DNA of 64,000 bases from Aphelocoma coerulescens (taxonomy: Eukaryota > Chordata > Aves > Passeriformes > Corvidae): positions 55,457,109 to 55,521,108 of the forward strand of contig NW_027184085.1 in assembly GCF_041296385.1 (NCBI RefSeq), read 5' to 3'. The notes below the pieces were generated by a model that saw only the letters and a list, made by a program, of their open reading frames with translations, was not told the origin of the DNA and made no database searches. Positions 47,780 to 61,115 of the stretch are shown one piece after another. The translations under genes were made by a program, and so were the position numbers. The number at the start of each line of letters is the position of its first letter. The stretch's first letter is position 1.

Positions 47780-50700
47780 AGCTGAAAAAGAAGGGATGTA
47801 GAAGAAGATAAATCAGGCCACCAGGAAATGTTTCATGAAAATGTGTCTTTGCAACACCTGTTGTTAATTCTCATGGAAATAAAGCAATTTCAAAGTATGC
47901 TAGTATTTTCAATGAAGACATCATGTTTCAAGGACGTAATCCTACAGAAGTTACATGCTCCCAACTGGCATTTGGCTAGCTGCAACCACAGACTTCTCTC
48001 ACAGAAATCCCAGTTAGGGTTTTCTGCTGGAGCAAGCCTGTGTGTCCACATGTGCCCCAGTGAAAGTCACAGCCTCTGGGGAGAAGCTTTGCTTTTCATG
48101 GGAGCAGAGGTTAGAAAGCAATTCTGAAATACTAACTGTTTTGTGGGGCACTTGCTGGCAGGGCCTTGAAAGCAGCCATTTACCTTTTTTGTGTCCACTC
48201 TCCGTATCATGTGCATTTATTTCCCAATTCAGAGACAGGCACCATTTGCTTCATTAGCCAGTAAGTGAAATCCTCAAGAAATTACTGTCCTACTAGTGGT
48301 GGAATAAGCTCAGTGGTAAGAAGTTTTGTTGCTGCTACTGCAGTCTAATAGAAACATGAATACCTGCTGATGAATGCAAACTTCTTTCATTTCAGAGTAA
48401 GGTAGAACGTGAAGTATGGAAACAGGTATTTAGCATGTCCATATTTTTGCAGAGAAAGCCAAATACCACCTCCAAGCCTCAGTGGGGCTTGCAGAGCTGC
48501 AAAAAAAGCAGCAAACAATGCCCCTTCTGCTTGTATTAAACTAGCTATTCATTCCCTGGAACTGTATATTTAACAGCACATTTATTAGCACTTGGGGAGT
48601 ACAGAGTTCAAACCCGTTGTCTTCTCTCTCTTTCTGCCTGGTCTTGTCATGCGTAGTTCTCTGTTGGGCTGCTGCCCAAGGAGTCCTTAGTTAATTGAAT
48701 ATAATTATTCTACATCCTACTTTCAAATGCTAATGCCGTTTCACCTCTCCTTGTAACACGATACAGATGAAAGCCCCAACTGTTGTCTGGTACATGTAAT
48801 TCTTTCCTCTTCAACACATTCACCTCCATAATAAAGCAGCAGTTTGCTGGGTGTTGTTGATCTTTAAGTATAATGTACAATGATGACTAAATTAGTAATG
48901 AAAGGTAGTTAAAAGCATTAAAACATGGATAGTTCTTCAGTGAAAGATGAATTTTATAAGCATTCAGCACTACTCTTTCTGTCATTACTCATTAATAAAT
49001 TAACAAGGCAGTCAATTAACATGTTCATCTTCACCTGAGATTGACAAGCTGTAGAAAGCAGGGAGGACACGGAGGATGCTTTTTCACAGAGAGAGAGTCC
49101 TCAAATATCAATACACATCTGTCAGGGCTGAGAGAGCTCTTAATCAGTTTGGAACATCTAGATGCCCAGTTAGTGTTGCACTGCCTCCAAAGAGGTCTTC
49201 TGTGTCACTTTAAAAGAGGCAGGGCTTTGCGTTTCATTTTGGTGCTGGTATTTTGGTTTGGTTTTGTTTTGCTACTTTTTCTTTTTTTTCACCACGCTTT
49301 AAGACATGTTTCAACTTAAAAACTTAATAGAATTATTTAAGGATGCTTTGTAAGGTCATGCCACAGAATTATTTTCCTACACATAAATTAATATATTTGG
49401 GCAGAAAATGTTCCTTTATATTGATTTTCTTTATCCTGGTGCAAAAAAAGACTGAGATTTCAAGAGAAAAATTGTTCTAATTTGAGGTTTTTTATCGAAA
49501 TCTCACCTTTTTTTTTTTTTTGTGAAGCATTTTTTCAGCAGTGCTCCTAGAGATCCTTGAAGTCCTTCTTTTAAAGAACAGTCCTTTCAAAATACATTTG
49601 GAAAAGGTAAAGCAAGTTTTCAAGGCTGTTACTCTAAAGACGCTCTTCAAAAAGCTTGGAATAAATTTTTTATAAAGCGCGTCATTTTGAAAAAGAAAAC
49701 AATTGTGATATTAATCAGTGCAAAAGAATTTCAATTAAAATATTCTGAGCAGTTCTGCCAATAATGTAATCCTTTTGACAGTCTGTGCTGTGAACAATAC
49801 TGGGGAAGATATTTACTTAAAAATGCATGTGCAGGCAATTCCTGACACTAATGGAAATGGAAAAGTTTTTGTCCTATGTACCTAATTCAAGATTTTGGGG
49901 AATACCTGGGAAATGTTTCTGGCAACTTAGAAATGGCTAAATGCATTAAAGCCACTTTTATTCCTCTTTCTTAGTCATTTTAAACATCTAAGCTCCTTGT
50001 AGATATTATTGTAAATATTAAAATATTTCAGCACTGGGTTGATATGTTTTAGATAATATGTTTAATTTTAACATGGAATACTGTCTTACCACAGCCTACT
50101 GTCTTAACTGTTTCAGTACTTGGTATAGAAAAATGTTAATGTATGCTGCCAGCAGTCTTGCAAATGGGGTAGCCGCAGGACAATGAGCTTGACCTCCTCC
50201 TGTCAGCCAGGGGTTTTTAATTATCCAATCTTCCACTCCAAAAGTGTTACCCGAGTGTGAAGTTTTCAGCATTTAACTAACAGAGTTCTTCTATCATTTT
50301 GGTTTTCCAGCATATGTCCGATTGTTTCAGCTGATAAAGGCATGGCAGAAGGTGTCAAGGCGTCCATTCCCTAAGCACAGGTATAGCGTAGATTTCACCC
50401 CATGGTAGTTGGTCAGTTGACTTTGCCAGAAACCTGAGGAAGGACAGATGAAATTGCTCTTACAGGATAATTCCAGATACAGTGGTTTAGTGAAATACTA
50501 CTTCTGGGTTAACGTTCAGATCTTGCACTTTACACTTAAACAAAAAGAAGTAGCAAGGCTTATTTTTGTTTTGATAGTCTCCAGTTAAAGGGTGTAAGTT
50601 CAACTCCCACCACCAATTTTACCTTAAGTATCTTATAAGTCTCTTTAACAAGGACTGAAAAATATGTTTCTGGCACATCCGCGTACAGATTCTGCGACAA

Positions 50701-52917
50701 AATTGGAGAAAAAGCTGTGGCTTCTATAAAAGTAGTCATCAGGCACTTAATACAAACATTCATAACTTCAGTGACAGAAAAAAAATTCAAAACCTTCTAA
50801 TTTCTAGTCATTTCATTTGTCCAGTTTCCTTCCTGGACATCACTGCAGGTCTGTGGTGTTAGCAAAATCTACTACTTTATTACTCCATAGACTTGTAGCC
50901 TGACTTCTAGCCTTATTTCTGAATTACATCAACCAAAATCATAAGATAATGATGATTGATAATGACTTAGAATAATTTGTATCTCTTACAGTTAAAAAAG
51001 TATTTTCCTTTTTCACTTGTTCATTGCACCTAAGTGCTAATTTCTTTTTATTTGGATTAAGATGGTATTTAGTGTCTGTCTCCAAACCCCAGAGACTGAT
51101 GAGAAAATCTGCTGGGTGGTTTCAAAGTCATACTGACTAGTCAGAACTGTAGGAGACTGGAAACCCAAATCCCTTTGTCTTTACTTGAAAGACAAAAGTT
51201 TCCCCTGCATCTTTGTCTTTGCAAAGCACATACAGAAATGTGTGATGGCAGAAATTCAATCCACACCAAAATGAACACCGTTGTCTTGATGAGTTTCTGC
51301 CTCATTTATGGGAAAAGGAGATATGGCTTAAACACTATTGACTTTTTTAGTCCTGCTGTCTTCTTCTTTTGCAGTTGCCTTTTCTAAATGGTGTACTGGC
51401 CAGGCAGGGGATTCTTGAGACCATTCATCATGGATTCCTCATGCCTTGGATAAGTTCTGTTTGCTAACAATCAGTTTATAAAAATGCACCTTTTTATTTC
51501 TAAGGAATATTATCTCACCAAGATCTGTAATTTTGTAATTCCTTTCCCAATCTTATGAGCAGTCTTATGAATATTCCATTAATTGGAACATGTTGAAAAC
51601 TGGGGGAAGCAGAGAGAAACACTTAGACTTGCTCGTGTTTCCCTGTGTCCCATTTTGTTTTGATGTGCATGCTCTTTTCATTTTTGTGGTTTTTTTCCCT
51701 GACTTTAATATGATAAAAAAAATGTTCTTTTCACCTGTAATTTCTTATGATTAAGTCAAAATAATGGGAAATACTGATGAGAAAAAGTGGGGCTGTAATA
51801 GCAGTAAGAGCTTATTGCTGGTTACTGCCTACCAGAAACTACTATTACAAAAAAAGGTTGCTGTTGCACTGCATGTACAGAAAACAGAACATGAAGAAAC
51901 ACTTTAGGTACAAAATTATTCACTTGCTAAATAACATCAATAATTAAAATAATCAGCCACCAATGCTTATGGGATGACAACATACATATTTTTTATTATC
52001 GTCAGTAATGTGAAGGAGTTCTTAAGATGACTCTGTAAATTGAAAACACAGACATGATATTGTAATTGCTGACCATTTCCTTGAGGAATTAGATGGTCTG
52101 CCATAGAGAACATGCATTCATTGCACTGTCGGCACTCTGTCAGGTGGTGCAAAGTAGGGATGCCATGTATAGATATGAATCAGTTTTGTGACAAAATGTG
52201 AATTATTGCTTGAACAATCATTTTACACTAAGAGTAAACAAATTTTGATGCAAATGGTGAGGATCTTTATAGTCCCATTGCAGCATTCTTTAACAAAGTG
52301 TACAACAGAAGTTAGGTTAAAACAGTACCCCATGAACTAAAGCTCCTGATGCCTTGTCTCACATTTCTTTCTCTCTCATTAACTTGGTCTGGTAACTATT
52401 ATCCAGACAACTGTGCTTGCAAATATTGAGAGTAGCTCCTTAATAGGGCACCATCTTGACTTAGATGGTGCTTTAATATGGAACTTGATGGCCATTTGGT
52501 GAAAGGGACTTTAAACTAAAGTACTGCTGATACCTGAACTGGTAATGAAAGAGGGATAAAGCAGCTCAAGTTTCAACATTGCAAAACACATTGCATGTGC
52601 AGCTTTTCAGCTGCTTACACAATTACCCTGATAAGAAACCACCTTCTTCTGCTCTAATGCTGTTCTGCATCATGACCACTACCATTCTTCTGTCCCTGGA
52701 AAGAGACTGCTTTGAAGGAATAATTCAGAGATGTTACTTTATGCAATTCATAAATTGCATTCACTTTTGCAAGGACAGCAAGCCTCAGTTAATAAGCACT
52801 GTAGAGTTTGTCTGCTGTTTTTACTACCTTTATCAGGTGCAGGATGGAAAGTGGGAAACTTCGTATTGCATGTCTTGCTTTGAATGTTTATGATTACATT
52901 CATGTTTAGACAAATGT
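47780..52917. other. Unique AT-rich noncoding DNA
   Basis: No complete gene. It contains an ATTA/TAAT-rich stretch (48840-49030), a T13 run near 49510 and an exon-like segment at 50311-50380. No transposon recognised. Confidence 0.6.
50311..50380 (+). other. Candidate 70-bp exon (unconfirmed)
   Basis: An acceptor-like TCATTTTGGTTTTCCAG ends at 50310. The 70-bp segment ends in CACAG directly before GTATAG, a plausible donor. One frame, starting at the third base, is fully open and reads YVRLFQLIKAWQKV and then a basic stretch S-R-R-P-F-P-K-H. The other two frames contain stops. The segment has two CpGs, rare here. I do not recognise the peptide. An open 70-bp frame is not rare by chance, so this is weak evidence. 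Confidence 0.22.
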
Positions 52918-53340
52918 AGGCCTGGAGGGAACCTTCTAAATTATCTGCTTCAAGACAGGAATAAGGATGCATCAAACACTGAAGAAAACACTTTTCTTTG
53001 CTGTTCTTGAAAAATTTTTAGTATTACAGATTCTACAGCTTTCCTAAACAGCAGATTCCATTGTTTTACTATGTTGCTGCTAAGATGTATCTAATGTCTA
53101 GCCTCAGCCTATTTTCTTAGTTTTAAAGAAAAGACCTGTTTAAAGATCTGTTTTATCCTATCCTAATAGGTTGCTTCCCTATTCTAACTTAGACAAGCTG
53201 TAATTTTTCACCTTCCTTCGTTTTGCTGTCCTCCTCTAGATACAGGCTGACCCACTCGTTCTTGAAATGTGGACTGTATTCAAGATGCCACTTCAGCAGC
53301 AAAGAGTAGAACAGCTCATACTTGGAACTGCAAAGTAAAC
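52918..53340 (-). mobile_element. Ancient CR1/L3-like LINE remnant, minus strand
   Basis: This diverged segment follows the layout of old amniote CR1/L3 copies on the plus strand. It has a GGCCTGGAGGGAACCTTCTA block, then GATTCTACAGCTTTCCTAAA, CCATTGTTTTACTATG, TAAGATGTATCTAATGTCTA, CCTCAGCCTATTTTC, a pyrimidine-rich portion, GCTGTCCTCCTCTAGA, and finally TTCTTGAAATGTGGACTG with GCAAAGAGTAGAACAG. The order and spacing match; identity is low. No tail is visible. It is far older than the other CR1 copies and probably predates the bird radiation, which is inference. Confidence 0.65.
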
Positions 53341-56300
53341 TCTGATCACCCTCTTGCTTGGAACATGCTCAAGACAGAGGAAATTTCTGGAATATTACAC
53401 ATCAAAAATCACTAGGAATCTCTACTGTAGTTCTACTGACAATTTTTTTCCCAAGGATCTAAAACCTGGAAAAATATAGGAGTAGAAAAAATATATTTCT
53501 GATATGAAGACCAAGTCCTCACCAAAGAGAAAGCTGTCCTGTACATAAGAAGATTCAAGTACCAGGTCTTAACACTTCCAAATTCCTCTCTTAGAAGGAT
53601 CTGTTTTGATTGCCATTCTCTCACGTCAAACTTCTCCTCAGGTAAACAGATTGCAGCAGAGACCTGATCAGAAAATATGAATCTAAAATACTGAAATCTT
53701 CTAGACCTCAAAGAACTCAAAACAGACAATTGGAAAACATTATATAACTTTGTCACATTTTAAAAAAATATTTTAAAAATTTTTTGTCCTGATAGGTATG
53801 CAGAAAAAGAAAGACATTTGTCAAGCAAATCAACAAGCAGGCATAGAAAAAATAACACAGGATATAACTTGGCTTTAACTAAAGTGTTTCCTCTGAATTT
53901 CTATAAGACAGTGGAAGCCTGAGCCAGCAATTTATTTTGAGTAATTAAATCTGTTTCCTTCCTTTATATTTTGTTATAGCAAAGAATATTTATGCCAATC
54001 TTTTTCAGAAAATGTAATGCATTTGGAAATAGTTGAATAAATGTTTCTCAGTAATGATAGACTAGAAGTCCAAACCTGTGGTCTGAAAATGTAGTGAAGG
54101 ATGAAAATGTTAAGCAGAAAGGAAAACAGATTATTGGCATACTGGAATGCCAGTAACACTGGGCAGCACATCCAAGCTGAGGTAGTCAATCATGCATTTG
54201 AGAAAACTGTATCTGATCAAAATAATGAGGGCACAGGTAAATTAAATGGAGGACTTGAAGCAAAAACAGAGAGACACTTGTGTTAAGACTCCTAGGAATT
54301 GCTATTGACAGCTCTGGGTAATGACTCAGGTAGGGTGAACTAATAAAAGCATTATTATGTGTGGTTTAAGATCTCAAGTCTGTAGAAGTTACTTATTTTT
54401 ACAACAAATAGCACTTACAGAGTGACAATACAGAGCACTACTAACTTATCCAAAGTGGGGTTTTTTAGACTTAAACAGTAAAATATTAGCAATAAGTATT
54501 CTCATCTTCCTACACCTGCCACTTCATGTTTTTACAAAAATGAACTCATAAATTTTCATCTTTTGAATATCTATGGTCCAAAATCTAAAATTATTCAAAA
54601 TTGCTCTGGAATTTTGCAATTTCTTGAAACAATAGCTTAAATTAAAAAGTACAGTGACTTTGCACATGTGGGGGTGAGTGTGGAGGAGGTTAGGAATGAA
54701 AAGTTGGAAGCAAGCTCTTCTCCCAGTGATAGCTGTTTGTGTAATGGAGATCAGATTCACCAGCTTCATAGGGAATTCACTGCAGAAGAATGATGGAGCC
54801 TGTAGCATTTTGTCTGGCTTATCTACTCTTCTTATGATGACAGTTCCTACAGTGCCTTGGAATCGGCATAACACGGCTGTTCTTTCAGTGGAGAAGCTGG
54901 TTGAGGCAGTGTGCTACTGAAGCAAGGAAGAAATGTGGGGTAAAATAACAGGCAACAAGGCTCCATCTTCTGCAGACAGAAAAAAAATTGCTGGCAAAGG
55001 TGGAGAATTTTTCCTCAGTTTAGGAAATGAGATAGTGCTCTTCCAAAGAGGAGAGTTGACCAGTGGCACAGCAGAATTGCCGTTCTTTAGCTGCTGGAGG
55101 ATGAAAAAAGGCAGTAAAATTCTAGTGTCAGCTGGGGAGTCCCCGACACCTGTTTAAATTTTTATAAATAATGTAATATGGGGTATTTGTGCGTGCATAT
55201 GCTAAGGGGGAGGAGTCCTCCCAAATCCTTCAAACTATATGGAAGCTCAAAGAGTGCTTTAAAAATCTTAAAGCTTAAAACTTAGGTTGGTTATGAGATA
55301 CAAAGAAGGAAAGAGCTGGGTTGTTAGCTCCCAGCTGTGAATCTTGTCAATCAGGAAGAAACTCTGTGGAGTCACAATAGCCAGTCAGACCATCCTTCTG
55401 CGCAGGACCTCTGCAGTAAAACCTTTCTTTAACATTGCTGCAGCAAGTACACCTATCACTCAATTACTCTTCCCCGACATTCCATTTCAGAGTAGGAAAT
55501 ACAATGTGAACTTGAGAACGAAGTAGAAGTTTCAGGATCAAAAGGGAATGGACACAAGGATGATTTGGTCGTCACTTTTTTTATTTCCACCTTTATTGAC
55601 CTTATTTTTTCAAATCATGAAAACATATGGACATTCTGGATTTTTTTACTGAATTTTCTATTGTCCTCTGGGAACACAAAGGCATGAAGTTATATAGTGC
55701 CCAAAATACCAAGCAGAACCTGTACTTCACTCTACGTCACTGGGAAAGGCACAGGATATTCCTCTGTTTCAGAGAAATATAGGTCAGCAAGGTTAGGGAA
55801 ACCGTTTTGTTTTGGCTGTGACTCCTTAGGAGCAAATCACTGGAGATGATATCAGCACTTTATAGTTGTGGTCAGTTTTGTTCTACTTCATTCCGCAGGT
55901 AACAACTGTAGATAGAAAGGATTTTTGGTCCTGGAGCCCCGTAAACTGAGGGAAGAACTTAACAAGGATCGGTTGCTTTCCTAACACAGGCTTAATAGCT
56001 AATTTTTACTGGGCATCTTAAGTGTTGGGCTACAGTTTAGCAACACGATTAAAAAATCAAAGGTCATAAAATAGTCTAAGTGAAGGTGCTAAATGTAACC
56101 TGTAGGAAGACATATTAAAAACAAATGCTCATGCCTAGATTTAATGGGAGGCTCAAGCACTTTTTTTAGACGTCCATTAAGTGGTAGATTTAATGTGAAA
56201 ACTATTATAAACAAGCCCACATTATCCAATTCTCTGTTCATGATTTGGATGTATTAAATTTGTGAAGATACAACAATGACTTATGGTTGATGTTAAATGA

Positions 56301-57659
56301 AATTAACACCTGGTAATCCAGGCATTTCATTAAATCAGTCTTTGTGTAACAAAGCCTGTGATCCTCTCCCCTTTCGGACTTACTTTTTCTTTACACTTAC
56401 ATACAGCCACGAAAATGCCTTATTTAGCAGGGAGAAGCCATTAAGTAGACCTTCCTAGAAAATCGCATGTCAGAAAATACATATGATTTTTCTCTTAATT
56501 CTTTTTACGAGAAGCATAACACTGCAAGAATTTATGCCAGTGAAAAAAGGGTGAATTAAAGTAGAAAAAAGTTAAGATTGTGTCTCATGACCTTTCTTGG
56601 TGGTGCTGTTTCCTGGGGTTTTTGTATAGAGTGCATTGGCTGAAGTTAGAGAACAGTAAATATTTGTACCAAAGTCAACTAAGGGGGAACATGGCATAGC
56701 TCATTGCAAAATGGTTTAAATCCCTTAAACCATATACTCTTCCATCAGACAACTTACTCTAAGACTTAAGTCAGGAAACTATTTTAACACTGTAGCTTTG
56801 TTTTTGGGAAAGAACTCAAAAAATCCCCAAAGGTTAACTTTTTCAGCATTTGACACCACTAAATTGTCTACAAAATTGTCTTAAAATGGATTTATTGAAT
56901 CCATGACTAATGCTATGATGGACTTGTCTGGAATGATACAATATTTTACCAACATCAACCAGTCTGGAGAAAAATTACCTTCAGTCTTTTGAGAAATTTG
57001 TCATATTCTGGCCCCTCCTTTAATTCATTAGCCCTTGCAGTTCTTATGACAAGACCAAAGGGAGAATTATTTGGGCAACTTTATTTGTATATTATTTTAG
57101 ATGTTCCCTTTCAGGTCAGGATTTTGTTGCTCTTTTAAAGTTTTTCTAAACAGAAAAAAAAAATTATAAACCACTACAGAACAAAGCAGATCAAACTATC
57201 ATGAATCTTACTTTACCCAGATCCAGGCATACAGCTCTAGGCTTTTATTCTTAACATGTTTCTCAGGGCAGTCTCTATTTTTAATTTTTTACCTTTTTTA
57301 CAAAATAAATGCCACATAAATGCATAAAGACAGTTTCTGCATTTCTATATAGTTTTATAGTTAAAGAAAAACTCCTTTAGGGTGTTGGGCAAGCAGGTTT
57401 TTTTTCCTACACTTAGCCTGATAGAGATAAAAGAGTAAGATCTACTTGCAAATATTAAAATCATTGTGTCTGTCGATGGTTTGCTGGTCAGAACAGCAAA
57501 ATAGGCTGAGGTCTAGAAAAAAAACATTCTTTAATCTACTGAGTAGATAGTGCTTAATTTTAATTCAATTATACTAGAAGCTTTGTTTGTTAGAAAGCTT
57601 TTAGTCTAGAATACATTAGGAGTATTCCAATGTGCAGTAAACATGTATGTACTCAGTCT
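53341..57659. other. Unique AT-rich noncoding DNA
   Basis: No gene or clear transposon. The stretch 56160-56480 mixes homeodomain-like ATTA words with isolated CpGs and looks like a possible conserved noncoding element, but this cannot be shown from one sequence. Confidence 0.6.
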
Positions 57660-57883
57660 GGAATGAAGATATTAGGAAGAAATTCTTCACTGTGAGGGTG
57701 GTCAGGTGCTCGCAAAGGTTGCCCACAGAAGTTGTCAATGCTCCATCCCTGGAAGTGCCCCAGGCCAGCCTGCATTGGGCTCTGAGTAACCTGATCTGGT
57801 GGAAGGTGTCCCTGCCCATGGCATGAGGGTTGGAACTAGAGCTTTTAGGTCACCCTCAACCCTAAAAATTCTTAGATATTATG
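57660..57883 (+). mobile_element. CR1 LINE 3' end, plus strand
   Basis: Read in sense, GAAGATATTAGGAAGAAATT, CTTCACTGTGAGGGTGGTCA, CCATCCCTGGAAGTGCCCCA and GGAAGGTGTCCCTGCCCATG are the end of CR1 ORF2 and the 3' UTR. The tail is degenerate, ATTCTTAGATATTATG (57868-57883), against two expected ATTCTATG units. It is 5'-truncated and about 220 bp long. Confidence 0.93.
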
Positions 57884-59963
57884 TGCCTATGTTAGTTGTC
57901 CCTCACCTATCTGCCTTACCTACACCATATATATTCCTTTTCCTCTTCTTGGTCTTGCTCATTCAGGAAGATCTCCAAAGTAATTACTATTGCTGAAAGG
58001 ATTAATGAAAAACAAATGGGTACTAACACCTTCTGTAAAACAGCCAGTATTGTGGTTCTTATAAAACTAGTTTCAGTAATAAATGGAAAATAAGAATAAC
58101 TGTTCAAATGTCGCCATGACTTTTGCCTTGTATATTCCTTACATATATATTTGTGCAACAAGCCATGACTATGTAGCAACATCTCAAAGCAAACATAAAT
58201 TTCAGAAGCTCATGAACGACAGTGAAGCACTGTTTGTCTGTATGAGGGCTACACAATTTGGTATATGCTGTCTTATGGATTAGTGAAATTCAAGAGAAAT
58301 GGTGCTAAAATGTGACAATGTCTCCACAAAGAGATTGGTCTCCGTCTGTAAAGTGTCAACATTCCAAGTTTGATTTAAAAATATTGCTTTAATTTTATCA
58401 CTTTTTTCTGTCTAGATGGGACATAATTTAAAAACTAATTTTTGAACGTCAACTGAAAAAGAAAAAAGCATCCGTGCTTAGCTAGTTCATCAATATGTCA
58501 GATAGAAGCGCCTGTAGTAAGGACCAAAATGTGTTCCTAGGAGCAATAGGATGGGGAACCTTCCTAAAAGTCATAAAGAACTATTTCCAGCATAATGCCA
58601 TTTTCTAAATTGAAAGGGGTAAAGATCACCTCTAGGGAAGTTATGTTATTTTCCTGCTTCTTTTGGAAAGCCCAAAAGCTTTGATCTGATCTGGTTTCTA
58701 CTTCATCTCTAGCAGGACATATATAGAAATCAGACTGTGCAGAAATCAGACTTCCTCTCTGCCTTAACGCAAAAGAAGGCAAACTTCATACTTTTTGAGT
58801 TGTTCCATAGATCATCCATGTATACCTGATGTACTTATTTCTGTTTGAGCCAAGAAGTGCCTCTGAGATTCCAAGTGAGGTTTGTCACCATGGTCTTGTG
58901 CAAGAAAGTTCATGTTGTCTTTTTCTATTGAAAGTCATTTGCATAACACTTTACTCTTTTTTTTCTCGGAGTGAAGTCAAATCAGAGTTATTCTGGCGTG
59001 ACTGGATTCACTGAGGTCAGCACATTTTCCTTTGCTTCCAATGAATAAAACTCAGCTATACTCTTACTACTGACACCTGATTACAGGCAATTTTGCATTT
59101 TAGGTATTTGCATTTCAAACCAAACATTCTGCCATTCCAGTTACTAAGCAGATTGAATCTTAAATATAAGAAATATTTTGCATACCTTGAACCCTCAAAG
59201 GCTGCCAAGAGCCTTCTGTCATGCCATGCACTGTCCACATGCACTGCAAATGGGATCTCCCCTGGCTTACAGACCCTGGGCCTGCATTCTCCTGGTCCAT
59301 ACCCTATTGAATAAGGGATGTCCTTGGAAAGACTAAATAGACCAATGGGTAAGTCAGTGACCCCAGATTATGTGTCAAACCTCACCTGGCACATCTCAGA
59401 TCATACATATAGCTGTAGTGATAAATATTAATGCAATGAAATCAAACAATAACTCATCATGTGGTCCCCATCCCTCACTTTGAGGTGAGGTCCCCATCTG
59501 TCACAGATCAGACAGCTGAAGTCCAAGTGGTAAGGAACATATCCATAATAGACAGAATGAACTGTTCATAACCATGCTGTGCAGATGTCTGATGCAAAGC
59601 AAAATAATCTGGGAAAAGGGAATGTGATGTCAAAGGTATCTAGAGGCACAGAGTGGAAACTAAATACTGCCACCTCATGACATGACAGGGGAGTCATCAG
59701 GGTGGGATTCATGGTGAACAGTCCCCCAAGGGCCAGACTGCACCTACCCCCACCGTGCCCCTGGGTGTATCATGGATGTCCAGTGCCCAGGGCTTCCAAC
59801 ATACCAGAGACAGCTTTTCCCATCCATTACAGCAGGCTATGAAGGTGCCTCCCAATCTGCTTTCAGATACAGGATGAGAAATGCATGCACTGCCTCCAAA
59901 GAAGTCTTACCTGTGGGTTTAGCAGGAAGGCTATTTTCCTAAATAACCTGGATAAGTTTAGAC
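57884..59963. other. Unique noncoding DNA
   Basis: No gene recognised. The right part (59200-59960) is GC-richer than the window average but contains no repeat end or motif I can name. Confidence 0.6.
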
Positions 59964-61115
59964 TGAATCACAGAATCACAGAATCACAGAATAAGCTGAG
60001 TTGGAAGGGATTCACATGGATTATCAAGCCCCACTCCTGGCCCTACACAGCCCCTTCCCCAAGACACTATGTGCCTGAAAGCATTGTCCAAACATCTCTG
60101 GGTGAAGAACCTTTTTCTAATTACCCAACTTAAACCTCCCCTGAAACAACTTCAGGCCACTGGTCACCACAGAGGAAAGATCAGTACCTGGCCCTACTGA
60201 TTGCCCTCATGAGGAAATTGCAGATTGCAATGAGGCGTCCCCTCAGTCTCCTCTTCTCCAGGCTGAGCAGACCAAGTGATCTCAGCCACTCCTCACACGG
60301 CTTCCCCTCAAGGCCCTTCCCCATCCTCGTGCCCTCCTTTGGACACTCTCTAACAGCTCCATGGCTTTTCTGTGTTGTGGCACCCAGACCTGCCCCCAGC
60401 ACTCGAGGTGAGGCTGCCCCAGTGCAGAGCAGAGCGGGACAATCCCCTCCCTTGCCTGGCTGGTGATGCTGTGCCTGATGCACCCCAGGACACGGCACTG
60501 CTCACTCAGATTCCACTTGCAATTGACCAGGATTCCCATGTCCCTTTCTACAGTGCTGCTCTTCAACCTCACATTCCCCAGTCTGTCGGTACATCCAGGG
60601 CTGTCGGACCCCAGGTGCAGAATCCAGCACTTTCCCTTGTTAAACTTCATATGTTGGTGCCTGCCCAGTCCTCTCATTTGTCAAGATCTCTCTGCAGGGC
60701 CTTCCTGCCCTCAAGGGAGTGAACAGTTCCTCCCAGTTTTGTCTCATCTATGAACTTGTTTAGTAACCCATCCAGTCCTGTGTCCAAATCATTTATGAAG
60801 ATGTTGAAAAGCTCAGGGTTGAGGATGGAGCCCTGTGGAACCCCCCTAGTGACAGGTCACCAGTCTGGTGTTACCCCATTCACTGTAACCCTTTGTGCCT
60901 GACCCCTGAGACAGTTGCTCACACCTTGCATGGTGAGTTTATCCAGCTAAGCACTGGATATTTTTTCCAGAAGGATACTGTGAGAGAGACAGTATTGAAA
61001 GCTCTGATGAAATCCAAAAGGGTTGCATCCACTGGCTTCCCTTGGTCAACTAGGTGGGTTACCTGGTCAGAAAAGGGAATCAGGTTTAATAAGCAGGACT
61101 TTCCTCCCCTTGGCT
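59964..61115 (-). mobile_element. CR1 LINE, about 1.15 kb, minus strand
   Basis: The left end has three perfect GAATCACA tail units (59964-59987), then AAGCTGAGTTGGAAGGG and the UTR. This is followed by about 900 bp of ORF2 on the minus strand, up to a segment corresponding to GKSCLLNLIPF near 61100. The UTR and internal sequence match the subfamily of the copy at 6950. The element is 5'-truncated, with no endonuclease domain. The boundary at 61115 is approximate. Confidence 0.93.
60181..61115 (-). pseudogene. CR1 ORF2 (reverse transcriptase) remnant
   Basis: Minus-strand frames show, in order: GKSCLLNLIPF; GKPVDATLLDF followed by a RAFNTVS segment (family KAFDTVS); a PQGSIL-like segment; the catalytic box; LQRDLDK; MKFNKGKCWILHLG; a VPLCSALGQPHLEC segment; and VWVPQHRKAMELLESVQRRA. 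The catalytic box (60728-60754) reads FIDETKLGG against the family's FADDTKLGG, so the second aspartate is replaced by glutamate. Stops and frameshifts separate the parts. The protein would have been a target-primed reverse transcriptase; this copy is inactive. Confidence 0.9.

Noticed and set aside
51355..51400. Acceptor-like TCTTCTTCTTTTGCAG
   Set aside because: No open or GC-rich segment or plausible donor follows within exon range.
59200..59960. Possible processed pseudogene in a GC-richer stretch
   Set aside because: No protein similarity that I recognise, no poly(A) and no duplication at the ends.
60372..60753. Plus-strand ORFs of 96-116 codons
   Set aside because: Antisense to the CR1 ORF2 remnant at 60181-61115.
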